Positions 46,767 through 59,047 of a stretch of DNA of 64,000 nt are shown piece by piece (the stretch's first letter is position 1; each line of letters begins with the position of its first letter). The stretch lies in the NCBI GenBank assembly GCA_003546025.1, contig QPKB01000008.1, forward strand, positions 3,534,001 to 3,598,000, written 5' to 3'. The notes below the pieces were generated by a model. The model worked only from the letters and a program-made list of their open reading frames with translations, had not been told where the DNA came from and searched no databases. The stretch comes from Camphora micrantha. Its lineage: Eukaryota; Streptophyta; Magnoliopsida; Laurales; Lauraceae. The translations under genes were made by a program, and so were the position numbers.

Positions 46767-49700
46767 CTAAAAGAAAATCTTTGACTTGTTATTAGCTAGT
46801 CCTTTAGAGAGCATAAACAAAACTTCCCCCTTATGGTTTCCTAGAACACCTCCAATGCCAGCCAAATCTGGTTTTCCTTTTGTTGCTACATCAACGTTGA
46901 ATTCTAAGACTCCGCATGGTGGTGAACACCAAGATACTATTTCCTTCTTTTTTAAAGCACCTGTCTTCAAACAATCTCACCAATTTCGCAAAATGTCATC
47001 TATCTTAATTTATGAAAACTCTCTTGTAGCACATACCCATTTAACGATCCTCTATAGCACAGCTGAAATAAGCTCCTCCTGAGACGATTCTATCCTGTTG
47101 AAGATTCTGTCATTCATCTCTTTCCAGATTGACTAAAGAATGAAAAAAGGAATAATCCTCCATAAGATCTACCATTTCCACCCATTGGGGCTCTCCTCCA
47201 ATCTTCAAGCACCATCAGTAAGGAACCTGGAAAATACCAACTCACTTCACATTGTTTTAGAAAAAACCCCAAATAGACGAAGTGACACCACAATGAATGA
47301 ACAAGTGATCTATCAACTCCATCTCCCTCCTACAAAGGCAACACATATCAGAAATAGTATCAGACACCAGCCCCCTTCTCAGAACATCTACTATCAAGAT
47401 TTTGCCCACCAGTTCCAACCAACAAGAAAATGTTAGAAAGAGGCTTCCAAATATGAAAATCAATTGCATCCCTGCATAAGAAAACGTTAGAAAGAATATT
47501 GGACACCTCGGACTGACGAAGGGCCCTCCTAAAACTAATATTCCAAGACACCACATTTCCATACTAAACAAAACACTCTTTAACTTAAGCTTCTTTTTGT
47601 TACACAACCCTAAAAAGCCTAAGGAACAAAAGATGTAAAGGACCAACACCCACCCAATCATCATACGGACAGTTTCCCCCTCACCCACACAAAAACCTAA
47701 ACCTTTAACAAAGACCTCCCCCCGGACGTTTGACTAGTCCCCAAAACTAAAAATGACAGCCCAAAAAGCAGACAACTTATGCTTAGGGACTCTTTTGGGA
47801 CCCACCCCCTGACATCGTTCCCATTCTCAGACATTATTACCCTCCTCCACGATGCCTCCTTCTCTTCTCCATATCTCCACCACCATTTAGCTAATAGAGA
47901 CCAATTTTCAAGGTCTGAAGTTCCCAAGCCTAACCCCCCATGCCCCTCTTTTGGCTTAATCACCTCACTCCACTTCGTTAAGTGCATCATCCTTCTTCGA
48001 GTGTTTCCCTCCCATAAAACGTTTCTCCAAATCTGATCCAACTTGATAACCACCATCGGCATCCTATAAAGAAATATGTAGTAAACTCGTAAGTTGGACA
48101 GAAGATTTTATTAGAGTAAGTCTCCCTCCTAAAGAAAGATATTGCCTTTTCCATGTAGATAGTTTCTTCTCAAACTTTTCTACCACTGGATTTCAGAAAG
48201 CAATCGACCAAGGGTTCGCCTCATTAGGCACAACAAAATACTGGAAAGGAAGACTCCCTTTTCTAGAATGCAATCTTATCCGCCTTCAAACCACCTACCC
48301 CCACCAAAGAACTTTTCGACAAATTAACCTTCAATCCCAAAACTAACTAAAAGCATTTCAAAATTCATTTCAAGGTCACAATTTCATCCCAACTTGTAGA
48401 AGAGAACAAATCGCGTCACACCCCCCCCCCCCCCCCCCCAACTTCAAAACTATTGATCAAGCCCATATTTTTCGCATTCGTAAGCAGCCCACCCAAAGCT
48501 TCAGCCACTAAGGCGAATAAAAAGGGAGATAATGCATCACCTTGTCTTAGACCTCGTGAGGCACGAAAAAGTCGTGTAGGAGAGCCATTCGCCAAGACCG
48601 AGAAAGATTTGGAAGAAATGCACTCTATCATCCACCCTCTCCAACTAGCCCCAAACCCAAATCTGCCCAACATATAATCTACAAAATCTCAATCCACATG
48701 ATCATAGGCTTTTTCCAAGTCAGTTTTGAAGATAACACCCTCCCCTTATTGTCCCTCCTCCTTGAATCTATGAGTTCATTAGCAATTAGAATACCATCCA
48801 AAATTTATCTTTTATGAACAAATGCCCCTTGATATGGACTGATGATGAGAGGAGGAACCGTCTAAAGTCTGTTAGCCAGAATCTTTGACAACAACTTATA
48901 AATTAACCCCACCAAACTAATGGGTCGAAGTCCTGCAAAACCGTTGGATTTGGAACTTTTGAAACGAGGCATATAAAAGTAACATTTTTCCCTTTGAATG
49001 TAATTCTGACAACATACATTAAAAATCACCTTTAAGAAGGTCCCAAGAAGATTTAATAAAAGTAAAGTTGAAACCATCAGGTCTTGGAGCTTTGTCACCC
49101 GCACAGTCTGATAAAGCTTCACTGACTTCATCTTCGTCAAAATCCCTTTCTAACCAACTCTTGCGGTCCTCCTGAATCATGGGAAAGGCAATCCCATCCA
49201 ACGTTGGTCTAACGATATGGTCCTTCTAGTATAAACTTCCAAAGAAATGAGCAATTTCCTCCTTGATCTCCGCTGGTTTATGAAGCATAGTATTTCCTCT
49301 TCTAATCTTTCCAACATGATTGATATTTCTTCTAACATTAGCCATTTGATGGAAGAACTTGGTGTTCTTGTCCCCCTCCTTTAACCATAAAGTTCTAGAT
49401 TTCTGCCTCCATGATATTTTTTCCTCCATCTTATTAATCTTCCACAACTTACACCTTACGTCTCTCCTTGTCTTAATCTCTACTTGATCAGGCGAACTAT
49501 CCTCTTCTATTTTATCCCATTCCTCCTATTCTCTTTCAAGAATGTTCCTTTTTTTCATCAAGGCAACCAAATTCCTGTTTATTCCATTCTTTGATTTTAG
49601 CTTTAAGCCCCTGCAATTTCTTCACTAAAGAGAAGCCTGCATAACCTGGAAACTGTAATTGATACCACCATTCTCTCACCTTCATTAAGAAATCCTTATG

Positions 49701-50080
49701 AAGAAGCCAACAATTTTCAAACTGAAAAGGTTTGGGACCCCAATAAAGATTATATGTGGACAGTTTAATAGGACTATGGTCAGATACATACCTGGGTAAA
49801 GCAGATTGAATCAAGAAAGCAATCCAATCTGCTCATAGCTGCTCTTTCTTGTTTATTAGACCATGTATACTTCCTCCCCACCATTGGCATGTCTATTAAT
49901 TCATTTCTATTGATGAACTCAGAAAATTGTTTCACACACACAGTGATTCGTCGACCCCCTTCTTCTCCTAAGAGAATCTTACAATATTAAAATCCCCTCC
50001 AATGCACCATGGTCCAGGCCATTGAGACAACATATCTGAGATCGAGCCCCAAAAATCTTCTCTCTTTGAGGCCCAAACAT
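46767..50080 (-). mobile_element. Degenerate L1-type LINE, 5'-truncated
   Basis: Minus-strand pieces in correct order: end of the endonuclease (SDHSPIKL..., about 49,814-49,536; further upstream traces to about 50,080), the linker LKEGDKNTKFFHQMAN (about 49,400), reverse transcriptase blocks (GDKAPRPDGFNFTFIKSSW near 49,080; FAGLRPISLVGLIYKLLSKI near 48,900; RGLRQGDALSPFLFALVAEAL near 48,540), a zinc-knuckle-type RVT region (47,688-47,257) and a C-terminal RNase H (46,970-46,767, FNVDVATKGKPDLAGIGGVL). Frames are broken many times, and a C tract at 48,421-48,439 lies where the YADD catalytic motif should be. Such elements encode target-primed reverse transcription; this copy is dead. Confidence 0.93.
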
Positions 50081-50094
50081 CTTCTCACTTTGTG

Positions 50095-51080
50095 TGATCA
50101 TCTCTTTGAATGTGATCATGCTGGCTTTAGGCAACATTAAGGGGAAGTATGTTCAAACTGTTTTCCTTGTTTGTTTTCATCGGTAATTGTTCTTAAGATC
50201 CTAGAAATCAAGTGCCTGAACCATTAAATGAGCAGGTGTTCCTCTGAGAGTTATGACAGGCATGGAAATGGTCACTGTAGTTGCCATGAGTACAATTGTT
50301 TCCTTGAGGAGTACAATGTGCACAAATTCATTTTACAATAAGTTGCCTGATGATATAGGCAATTTCTTTGAATGCAACAGACCTGGCTTTTGGCAACATT
50401 ATGCGACGACATCTGTATGTACATACATTTACATTGACTTTTGTCTAAATTCGATCATGTTTAATAATTAAGTGAATAACAAATGAGGATGTTTAAAGTG
50501 TTCTTCAGTTGTGAGGAAACTTTAAACTTTTGACTGCATCATTGGAGCTTGTGTTGTCTTCAAGGGAACCAAAATCGATTGGTGCGATTTGAATTTCTTT
50601 ATTAATTAGGTTACTAATCTGAAATTCATGGGTCCGCTAAATGTAAAGAGCTAGGAATGGCTGAAATTGTTGGTGCTCTTCTTTGTTCTACTAGTCACTG
50701 AAAAATACCATTTCATTTATATCATGATATTATCACTTTATTTCATCAGGGAGATGGTCTTTGTTCTACTTGCCCTATAGGGACCATTTGTTCTTCCATT
50801 TAAATATCTCTAGCGTGTTAGACCATCATGCCTTTTTGTGCCATTTTGTTATGCTTCCCCAGTTCATCTTATCCTTTATGCTTATTTTCTGCCTTGTATA
50901 TTATTGTCATACCTTGTTTCTAGTGATTCTAACCTCATTTGATGATGATGGGTCTTTGTGTGTTTGTGTATTTTAAACCTTCATTTAGGCAAAAAGACTT
51001 GCAATGTCCATTGCTATAAGGCATCATTTCAATCGTCACATAAGGGGGCAAGATCTATATAGGACCTGTTTGCACCTGTA
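50095..51080 (+). repeat. Inverted repeat arm, left (partner 60,505-61,525)
   Basis: Matches the reverse complement of 60,505-61,525 over nearly its full length, for example ctctgagagttatgacaggcatgg at 50,242 and its complement at 61,346, and agatctatat.ggacctgttt at its end. It is non-coding. Part of it belongs to the dispersed family also seen at 24,890-25,290. Confidence 0.85.
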
Positions 51081-51184
51081 TCTCTGAGACAAATGGAAGC
51101 AAGGAGTCACGTCAGGGGTGAAGACATACCCATTGAAAGAAAATTGCCTCTTAGCAAATAAGCACATGTTAGACCTGTTTGTAC

Positions 51185-51290
51185 TGTATCCAACGATGCT
51201 TGCAAGACCTGGTGGAGCAGCACATTGCCAATGCAAGAGAGATTCTCGAAGAAAAGCACGAAGAATAAAAGAATATGGAGAGCACAGAGG
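51185..51290 (+). pseudogene. Unidentified coding-like fragment (paralogue at 31,215)
   Basis: The frame CIQRCLQDLVEQHIANA followed by REILEEKHEE and stop is similar to the frame at 31,215. It lies immediately outside the left inverted repeat arm. Family unknown, no flanking exons seen. Confidence 0.35.
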
Positions 51291-51499
51291 AAAGAAGGAT
51301 GAGTAGATAGATCTTGTAGTTTGTTTGTTATGGTTTTCTTGTTTCTGCATTAGTTTTTTTTTTTTTGGAGGAAATAGTTTGCTTGATGATCTTATTTGTT
51401 TCTGTTGTACTAGGGCTTCTATTGTGTGTTTTAAAAGAAATAGTTTGTTGTTGTTCATGTTAGATGAGAATGATGAAACTAGAGTCAACTGTTGTTCCT

Positions 51500-51963
51500 G
51501 TGTTTGATGAGAATGATGAAGAAAGTTTGATGCTCTTCCAGTGTTCTACAGGGTGTCAGCTGTTTCTTTTTCATAGCCTTGTTTCATTTCTTTGTTGCTT
51601 TGTTTCAGAATTTCTAACGTTTTCATAGCCTTTGCTTGACTGCCTCACACCTGATGCATATTCTATACAACATAGGGATGTTTCTGTTCAAGATTAGATT
51701 AGAAAATGAGGGTGCTTGTCTTCCTTGGGGCTTGGACTTGTAATTGGACTACAGGTGGGCTATACTTTCAAAATTCAGCACATATTTTCAAAGCTTGGTG
51801 GGACTAAAGTCAGTTGAGTAACTGCCAAGTAGAGAACAGAGGACTCTCTGAGAAATCGGTCCCTGATGAGTTTTGACCATATCTGAGTTGACTCAGTCAA
51901 AAGCAGGTTGAAACTTGGTTGCTTTGGCCAAGACTAGGTCAAAATTCATGAAACCATTTGGAG

Positions 51964-52003
<40 letters not shown>

Positions 52004-53318
52004 ATGTTTTCTATATTCAAACTGAGTCTTGATTTTTTACCAGGCCGAGTCACTGGACTCGGTGTCTTTCCAAATATGAGGAAATTAAGTTGTGTTTCTG
52101 AGTGTATGGTTACAGCCCTACGTTTCAGCTATTAGTAATGTTGATTTGGTTGGGATAACCATGTATGAGTCAGAATCAACAATCCAGCCACCTATGATGG
52201 TTTTGGTCCAACGATTGAGAGCTTGGATCAATGATCATGGGAAAGTGGACCACATACTGTATCATTGCTGATCAAGGCTACTATAGTTTTCTTAACATGT
52301 CTTAATTATAAAACAAAAATAGCTCAAATGGTAACTTAAAAAACTACATTAGTTTCAGATGGTTTCTTTCTTCTTCTTCTTCTTCTTCTTCTACCTTTTT
52401 TTTTCTTTTTTCTTTTTTTTAGTTTTTGGTATTTAGCCCCATGAGGTTTCATTAATTTGTAAAGAAGCCCCTTTTGTTTCAATATTTTCATATAACACCC
52501 TTCCTTTTGTAGCTTGGTTGGACTAGTGGCGAGCAACCTTGCAATCACCATAAGTTTTCAGAGTAAAATGATACTTCACCCATCCATTTTATCCCTATGT
52601 GCAAAATTTCAAAAGTTCGAATTTATTTTTCTCTAAAACTTGTAACATAGATAATATCTATAATACATTGAGAATCATAAGGTTGTTGCTGTGGATGGCA
52701 CACATGTTCCGACAGCTCTCTCCTGGGATCAATCCTTGGAAGGGAAGCATTCCTTCAAGTCTCCTGGCTACTAGTCCAACCAAGCTAAAAAGAAATATCT
52801 ATAATACAATGAGTGGTAGAGAGTAACCCTACATTAACTCATTTTTATCAATATAATTTTATTTAATCCAAAAAATACTATGATTATAATACTATACTTG
52901 CACTTGCTACTGTTGGGTTGATGATAGATTCAAAATACATGATAAGCCTTTATGTGCATTAAAAAGTTATTAAGAGATAATCCAGACTAAATTTCCTATT
53001 CATACCCACTCCGCATCCGCTCCCCTACACCGTTTGTGAAGGTCATGGGAGTGACAAAGTCTCAGAATGAGGATGCAGATGGGAAGTAGAGGGATGCAAA
53101 CCCAAATGAGAATAACTCTCGTCACCATCCAATCCAAACATGAATTTCTCTTCAAACTTTACTAGTGATGATCCCTATATCCTATCCATAAATAGAGAAG
53201 AAAAGGCAAAAAAAAAAAAAAAAAGTATTCTTGTAACATTAGCCACTATAAAGGATCTAAAAATCACCATCATTATTATTTGATTAAAAAGACATAAAGA
53301 AGCACCAAAAATGAAGTC

Positions 53319-53355
<37 letters not shown>

Positions 53356-54565
53356 CCCAAGGTATTTCTCTCTCATACTAGCCTAAGAGCCTTTGGCCCT
53401 GAGCCCAAAGGACACTTGATTATGGACAGCCGGGAACTAATCCGCAGGGGCACATACAAACCCTTCTATCCACATGCATCAAGTAAAACTATGGGAGGTA
53501 GCCAACAGAGGTAGATATAAAACACTAGACTTCTCCACTTCTTGAGGCGCATAGTCTTTCCCCAACAGACAAAAAGCCTGATTAAACCCACACTTACACA
53601 TAAATCTACAAAAGAAATGAGATTTTCCAAATTCACGGGACAGATTCAAACATGACAACCTGCCCAAATCTTTGTAGATTTATAATTGTCAAATGCGGAT
53701 TTTTCATGACTTTATGAAAAAAAGGTGAAGAATCTTCGAGAATTTGGACACTTAGCCTAATTCAAATGTATATCTACCGCAGAGATCACATGATAGTATT
53801 GAATGATCTCATGCTCTTATCAATGCACCAGTGGCTTATTTGTGTAACACTACATTTCAATGGGAAAACACACACACACACACAAAGATTATGGGAGAAT
53901 TAGGTAAGATTTTTTCTCTATCCAATCTAAAAACTTTACACAAAAACCTCAAAATACTAGAATAACCAAAAAATCAAAAATAAAAATGAATTAAGCATTT
54001 TCCATGGCACTGTGGGATCTTTTAATTTGGGATCACATAAATGTTGCCTAAATGAAATCACATTTTAATGCCTAAATACTAAATAAACATAGACAACCAT
54101 ACTCTTTTGGTACTTGAGTGAGAACTAGGGGTGAAATGTGAATATCTATTAATAGTGCACAGACGGTCCTTTATTATAGAAAATATATTTATACCTGATA
54201 AAGGAGGATTGAGATTGGGAAGAATGACAATAAAAAACCAAAAAAAAGTCTTCTGAAAATGTTCTGATATCATCATACAACTGTAATTTTTAGATCATAG
54301 CATGATATTTCCAAAACATCATAATTACAGACCATATAAACCTTTTCAAGGGGAAGTTCTGTATTTGTTCAAGTATAGTTTCTTTTGATATTTAAAAAAT
54401 TATTATCCATGATGTGATTGGAAGATCTCAACATGAACGAAAGCAAATTTATATTATCTCAAAACCATTTTAGTTTTTAATGTTACCAATAATATGAAAA
54501 TACTAGAGCATCATTGATAAATTAACAATTTCCAAATAACATGTTGATATCTAATTATAACTATT

Positions 54566-54614
<49 letters not shown>

Positions 54615-55080
54615 CAATGTTGTCAACAGTGTATCCAGAGATTAGAGCATTATAAGGTGCACATGTGTGCATTTAAGCTTGAGATTGGGAAATTAACATT
54701 TTCTAATAAAATCAAACTGATATCATAAGAGTAGTTATAAGGTGCACATGTGTGCATTTAAGCTTCCATGTACACCTTGCTATAGGGCCCACTTGGGGAT
54801 GGGATTGGGGGTATCTCTTAATCTGATTGGGGCATATCCGTGTAAAAAATATGGGCCCCATCCGATAATCCTCAACCCTTCATCGATAGCTAAAAACTTC
54901 CACCACTTAAAAAATTGGCCCACCGATCCAATGGTATAGACTGATTGGATGGATCACGGATGGATGTTAAAAATGAGATGAGTTGCTTAGTTGGGCCCCC
55001 AAAAAAAAAAATCCTCATATTGAATATTTCCCTATATAATATACTATTCGCCACAAGCCCAAGTTAACGGGCACTTCTCA
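51500..55080. other. Intergenic with simple repeats
   Basis: No gene supported. Contains (TA)n at 51,966-52,001 and 53,323-53,354, (TTC)n at about 52,366-52,391, an A40 tract at 54,571-54,610, and a 27-base direct repeat (aaggtgcacatgtgtgcatttaagctt) near 54,655 and 54,738. Confidence 0.6.
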
Positions 55081-55099
55081 GTACAAACTTTCCTGCTTT

Positions 55100-55122
55100 T
55101 CTCTCTCTCTCTCTCTCTCTCT
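55100..55122. repeat. (CT)n tract in the 5' leader of the PUR5-like gene
   Basis: About 11 CT units end seven bases before the ATG at 55,129. A second (CT)n lies just after exon 1 (about 55,437-55,469). Confidence 0.9.
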
Positions 55123-55128
55123 GCTACA

Positions 55129-55432
55129 ATGAATTCGCTCTTTCATGGCGGTTCTGCATCAGTTGCTGCTCTAAAACTCTTTAATGAAAAACCCTACTTT
55201 CCACGGAAACCCTCCCTTTTCAACAACCCTAGTTTCTTCTTCCAACGCATCTCTCAAAACCCCCACGTTTCTTTCTCTTTCACCACAGCAAAAACGCCGA
55301 AATCAATCAGAAAAACAACGACATGGTGCAGGAATGGAGTAGTAGTAGAAGAAGAAGAAGAAGAAGAATGGACTGGATATAGGACTTTCATGGAATATGG
55401 CGGTGCTGCCGCCGCGCTTTTCCGTCTGTGAC

Positions 55433-55472
<40 letters not shown>

Positions 55473-58400
55473 TATTCTTATTATCATATTTTTCGTCATG
55501 ATTCAAAATGAGTCTGAACTGTTGTGTTGATTCAACAAAAATCTTTGATTTTGTGGACCAAAACTAAGGAGAAAAGGCTCTTAGTTGATCTTCAAGTTAG
55601 TTGATATAGCCCTAAATGCCTAAATGGGTTTGGTTCTTCATTTGGCAGGTTACTGTAAGAGTAGGGTTTCTAGTTAAAGCAACTCTTCAATTTGAGTTGT
55701 CCACTGAATGTTTATTTTGTAAGAATGCAATCTCTATATAAACTTCCCTCAACACTTACAGTTTGCTGAACAGGGGACGATCAAGGGAAGATTGGGGATA
55801 TTTACACTGCTGTTAGTAGAGATGGCATGAGAAGTTTATTCACTAAACTCGATGTTGCGATCGAAACAGGAATTCAGGAAGCCATTGGGGTTGATTTGGT
55901 ATGATTCAGACTGGGTCTTGGATTGATAGTTCAAGCTATTTCATTTCTTCTTCATCTTCTTCTGTCTTGGGTTGTATCGGCAGCATGTTTATTCAGTACT
56001 GATGAATGTATTTTGGTATTTTGGTATTGAGACTACTACTCCATGATGTTTTCTTTCTCAGGTTGCTCTAAATGTCAACAACATTGTCATTTTTGGTGCA
56101 AAACCATTGTATTTCCGTCATAGAATTTCTACAAGTCTTCTTGGTGGTGGTCTTGCCGAAAAGGTTGCTATGATTGCTATCAGTGTTATTTCTGTTGTAA
56201 AAAATTCATGGAGTTTGCTCATTCTTTACTCCATTTAATCCATTACTGTCAATGGATTTTGAGCATTGCTGCTGTGTAGGACTTCAGTACATGAAGCAAA
56301 TGTAATTTGGTGATTTTCTTGTTTTGGTTTTTCAGGTTTTAAAAGGTATACTCGACGGATGCAAACAGTCTGACTGTGATTTTAACGGAGAGGTATTATA
56401 AATTTTTAATAAATTAATGGTGCTTTAGTGCTTTTGTGTTACAATAAATGATTTCGTTGAAGATATAAAATCTGGCATACTGGTTTCATACTTCACACTG
56501 TTTCCTAAGGTGTTAATGCTTAATTCTGCTTTATTGTTATCTGAGCAGGTCTTTCTTCAACTCTGTAGGCGCAGCTTGTTTCTTTTTTTTATTTGGTTTT
56601 CAGAATTTAAAATATTTTAGTCTTGTTGGACCCCTTGTGAATTCTTGTTATTTGGTCGAGCAATTGTTTTGGCCCCATCATACATTCCATTATTTATGTG
56701 AGTCTTACTGCATTTTACATCATTAGGTTCACATAATCTCCATCTTTTGATGGGCATTATTGTTATTGTGATAACTGAAAGGTCTCCATTGTCACTTTGG
56801 GGTTGAATGACTCATATTAAAATAGCATATAATGGTAAGGCTGCAACAGGATGGAATCTTAAGAAGAAATAGGTTTTAAAATGTAAATCAGCTAGTGAGA
56901 GTAAAAGAGTTTTTTAGTATATGTTTAAACAAATTATAGATGACAACCATTATTTAGTAATGTCTATTGACTGTATTGTTGTCCATTGATTGTCTGTAGG
57001 AACTAGGAAGGGTATATTGCAAATGCCTAATGATTGCGAGTGCAATTAGCGATATGCTGAAAAGGGTCTTTCATGCAGAGTTTTTAACTTTTAGTCAGGG
57101 CATATGTTAAGCAAAATCATGAAGCTTGAGAACATATTGGTTTATTCTCAGTTATTTATATAAGAAACACAAGTCACATCATAACACATCTGTACCTTAA
57201 ACTAACTGCAATAGAAGAGCAATTTATTCAAGAATTCCAGATCACCTATCACACTAATGCATAAAAGGATAACAAAGAGGGGCATTTTAGTCCTTTTTTC
57301 TGCATACAACAATTACATTACTTCCCCTGAGGCAGCCCTAGTGAAAAGAATTATTGGTTGAAATCGGAGTTAAATACATTTACCGGATCTTCTTATCCTT
57401 ATTTAGATGGATTAATGGTGATAGCTCTAATCATCAAACTTACAAATTTATAGCAGCTGAGTCCCATGGATTAGGGGCCTGCTTTGTCTGTTAGAGTGTG
57501 GTGGTTCTAAATGTTTGCTGCAGGAAATATATATATATATATATATCTTTGTGCAATTTCTGTTTTTTGTAGTCCTGTAGTACATAGATGAGATCCTTTC
57601 TGCACTTACGTTCATACCAAGTGCACTTATGTTTTTTATATAGATTATTTGCCTTGCTAAAATTTCTTCTCTCCATACAAAACACAAGCTTTGCAGGTGT
57701 ATGTGAATGGAATATGAATGCATGTTTTGTACTAATGTAATAGTGTCATTATGTGGAATTCACAATTTTTAACTATTGTGTTTTGTAGATGGATGGTGGA
57801 GATTCCTGTTTTGAAGGAAAATATGGCCTTGATGGCTTTGCCATTGGAAAAGTAGGAAAGTATTCTGTTATAGATGGAGCAAATATTGTTGCTGGAGATG
57901 TTCTCATTGGTCTTCCATCTAGTGGGATCCATTGTAGCGGATTCTCCCTCGTTAGCAGGTAATTTTTTACTTCAAGAGCATTGTTTCTTTATTTTTTTAT
58001 TTTTTTTCACTTAATACATCAGTATTCAAACCATCACCCGCCCAACACGCACACATGTTAAAGCTATATCCTTCATGGCCACCAAAGTGGCAGCTGTGTC
58101 ATTAAGCTTGTGTCCAGTAGGAACAATAGGCAAACTCACTAGCTCACCTTCCTAGTAAAAAAAATCCATGTTGACGTGCTCCATGAGCAATTGTTCTTTT
58201 CTTTTTTCCTTGACAAGCATATTTTCCTTTTAACTTTATATTTTTATGCTACAAATCAGAGGCTTGGAATCTTTATTGTTAATCACCAATCCATGGATTC
58301 CAGAATAGTACTGAATTAGGTGCCTCAGCAAAATATAGTATTCCAAGGCCTAGGATCTCAAATTATTAATCAAATGATTGCTGCTATTCTTGTATAGGGT

Positions 58401-59047
58401 TCTAGCTCAAAATGGACTTTCATTGAAAGACCAACTTCCTGGAGGCAGTGGCAGGCCAATCACATTGGGGGAGGCTCTAATGACTCCTACTGTCATTTAT
58501 GTCAAGCAGGTGATTCCCTTAGACAAGGACACCTACCATTCAATCAAATACAATGATGAATATTTAGTGCATTGTAATTATTAATACTTACCTTTTGTGT
58601 TCAAAAAGGTTCTCGATATTATTAGCAAGGGTGGTGTAAAAGGGGTAGCCCACATTGCTAGTGGTGGTTTCACAGACAATATTCCTCGAGTCTTTCCGAA
58701 GGGCCTTGGAGCTACTATCTATAGAGACTCTTGGGAGGTCCCTGCTGTATTCAAATGTATACAAGAGGTAATAAGCAACTGCTTATCAAATTGATGAATC
58801 TAATATTAGTGAAATATCGTGTAAACAGAACATCTTGAAAATACAACTTTTCTATTTGATGATATTGATCGTGCAGGCTGGAAGAATTGAGGATGCAGAA
58901 ATGAGGAGAACTTTCAATATGGGTATTGGGATGGTTCTTGTTGTAAGCCCAGATGCAGCAGCTAGAATACTTAGGGAACAACATGGAGAATATGCAGCTT
59001 ATCGCATTGGTGAGGTCACAAGCAGGGAAGGTGTCACCTACAAGTGA
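55129..59047 (+). CDS. PUR5-like paralogue with eroded active site (8 exons); possible pseudoenzyme or decaying copy
   Basis: Proposed exons: 55129-55402, 55774-55898, 56062-56163, 56336-56392, 57789-57958, 58398-58509, 58609-58767, 58877-59047; 1,170 nt, 389 residues, open throughout if the exon 1 donor is the GT at 55,403. Exons 3 and 6-8 have the same length as in PUR5; exons 4 and 5 each lose one codon; exon 2 gains ten codons. Changes in conserved motifs: MTPGIGGFGG is missing, DGVGTK became DGMRSLFTK, VNDIV became VNNIV, CPLTGGE became CDFNGE, HITGGG became HIASGG. The transit-like N-terminus is kept, with a Glu run (EEEEEEE) after it. The C-terminal half is well conserved (RIGEVTSREGVTYK). 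Catalysis is unlikely. All indels keep frame, which argues for some period of selection. Alternatively it is a young pseudogene with an unspliceable exon 1: without the proposed donor the frame stops at 55,429-55,431. Confidence 0.75.

Noticed and set aside
51036..51488. 150-residue minus-strand frame
   Set aside because: It crosses the end of an inverted repeat arm and the antisense of a coding-like fragment; composition is not protein-like.
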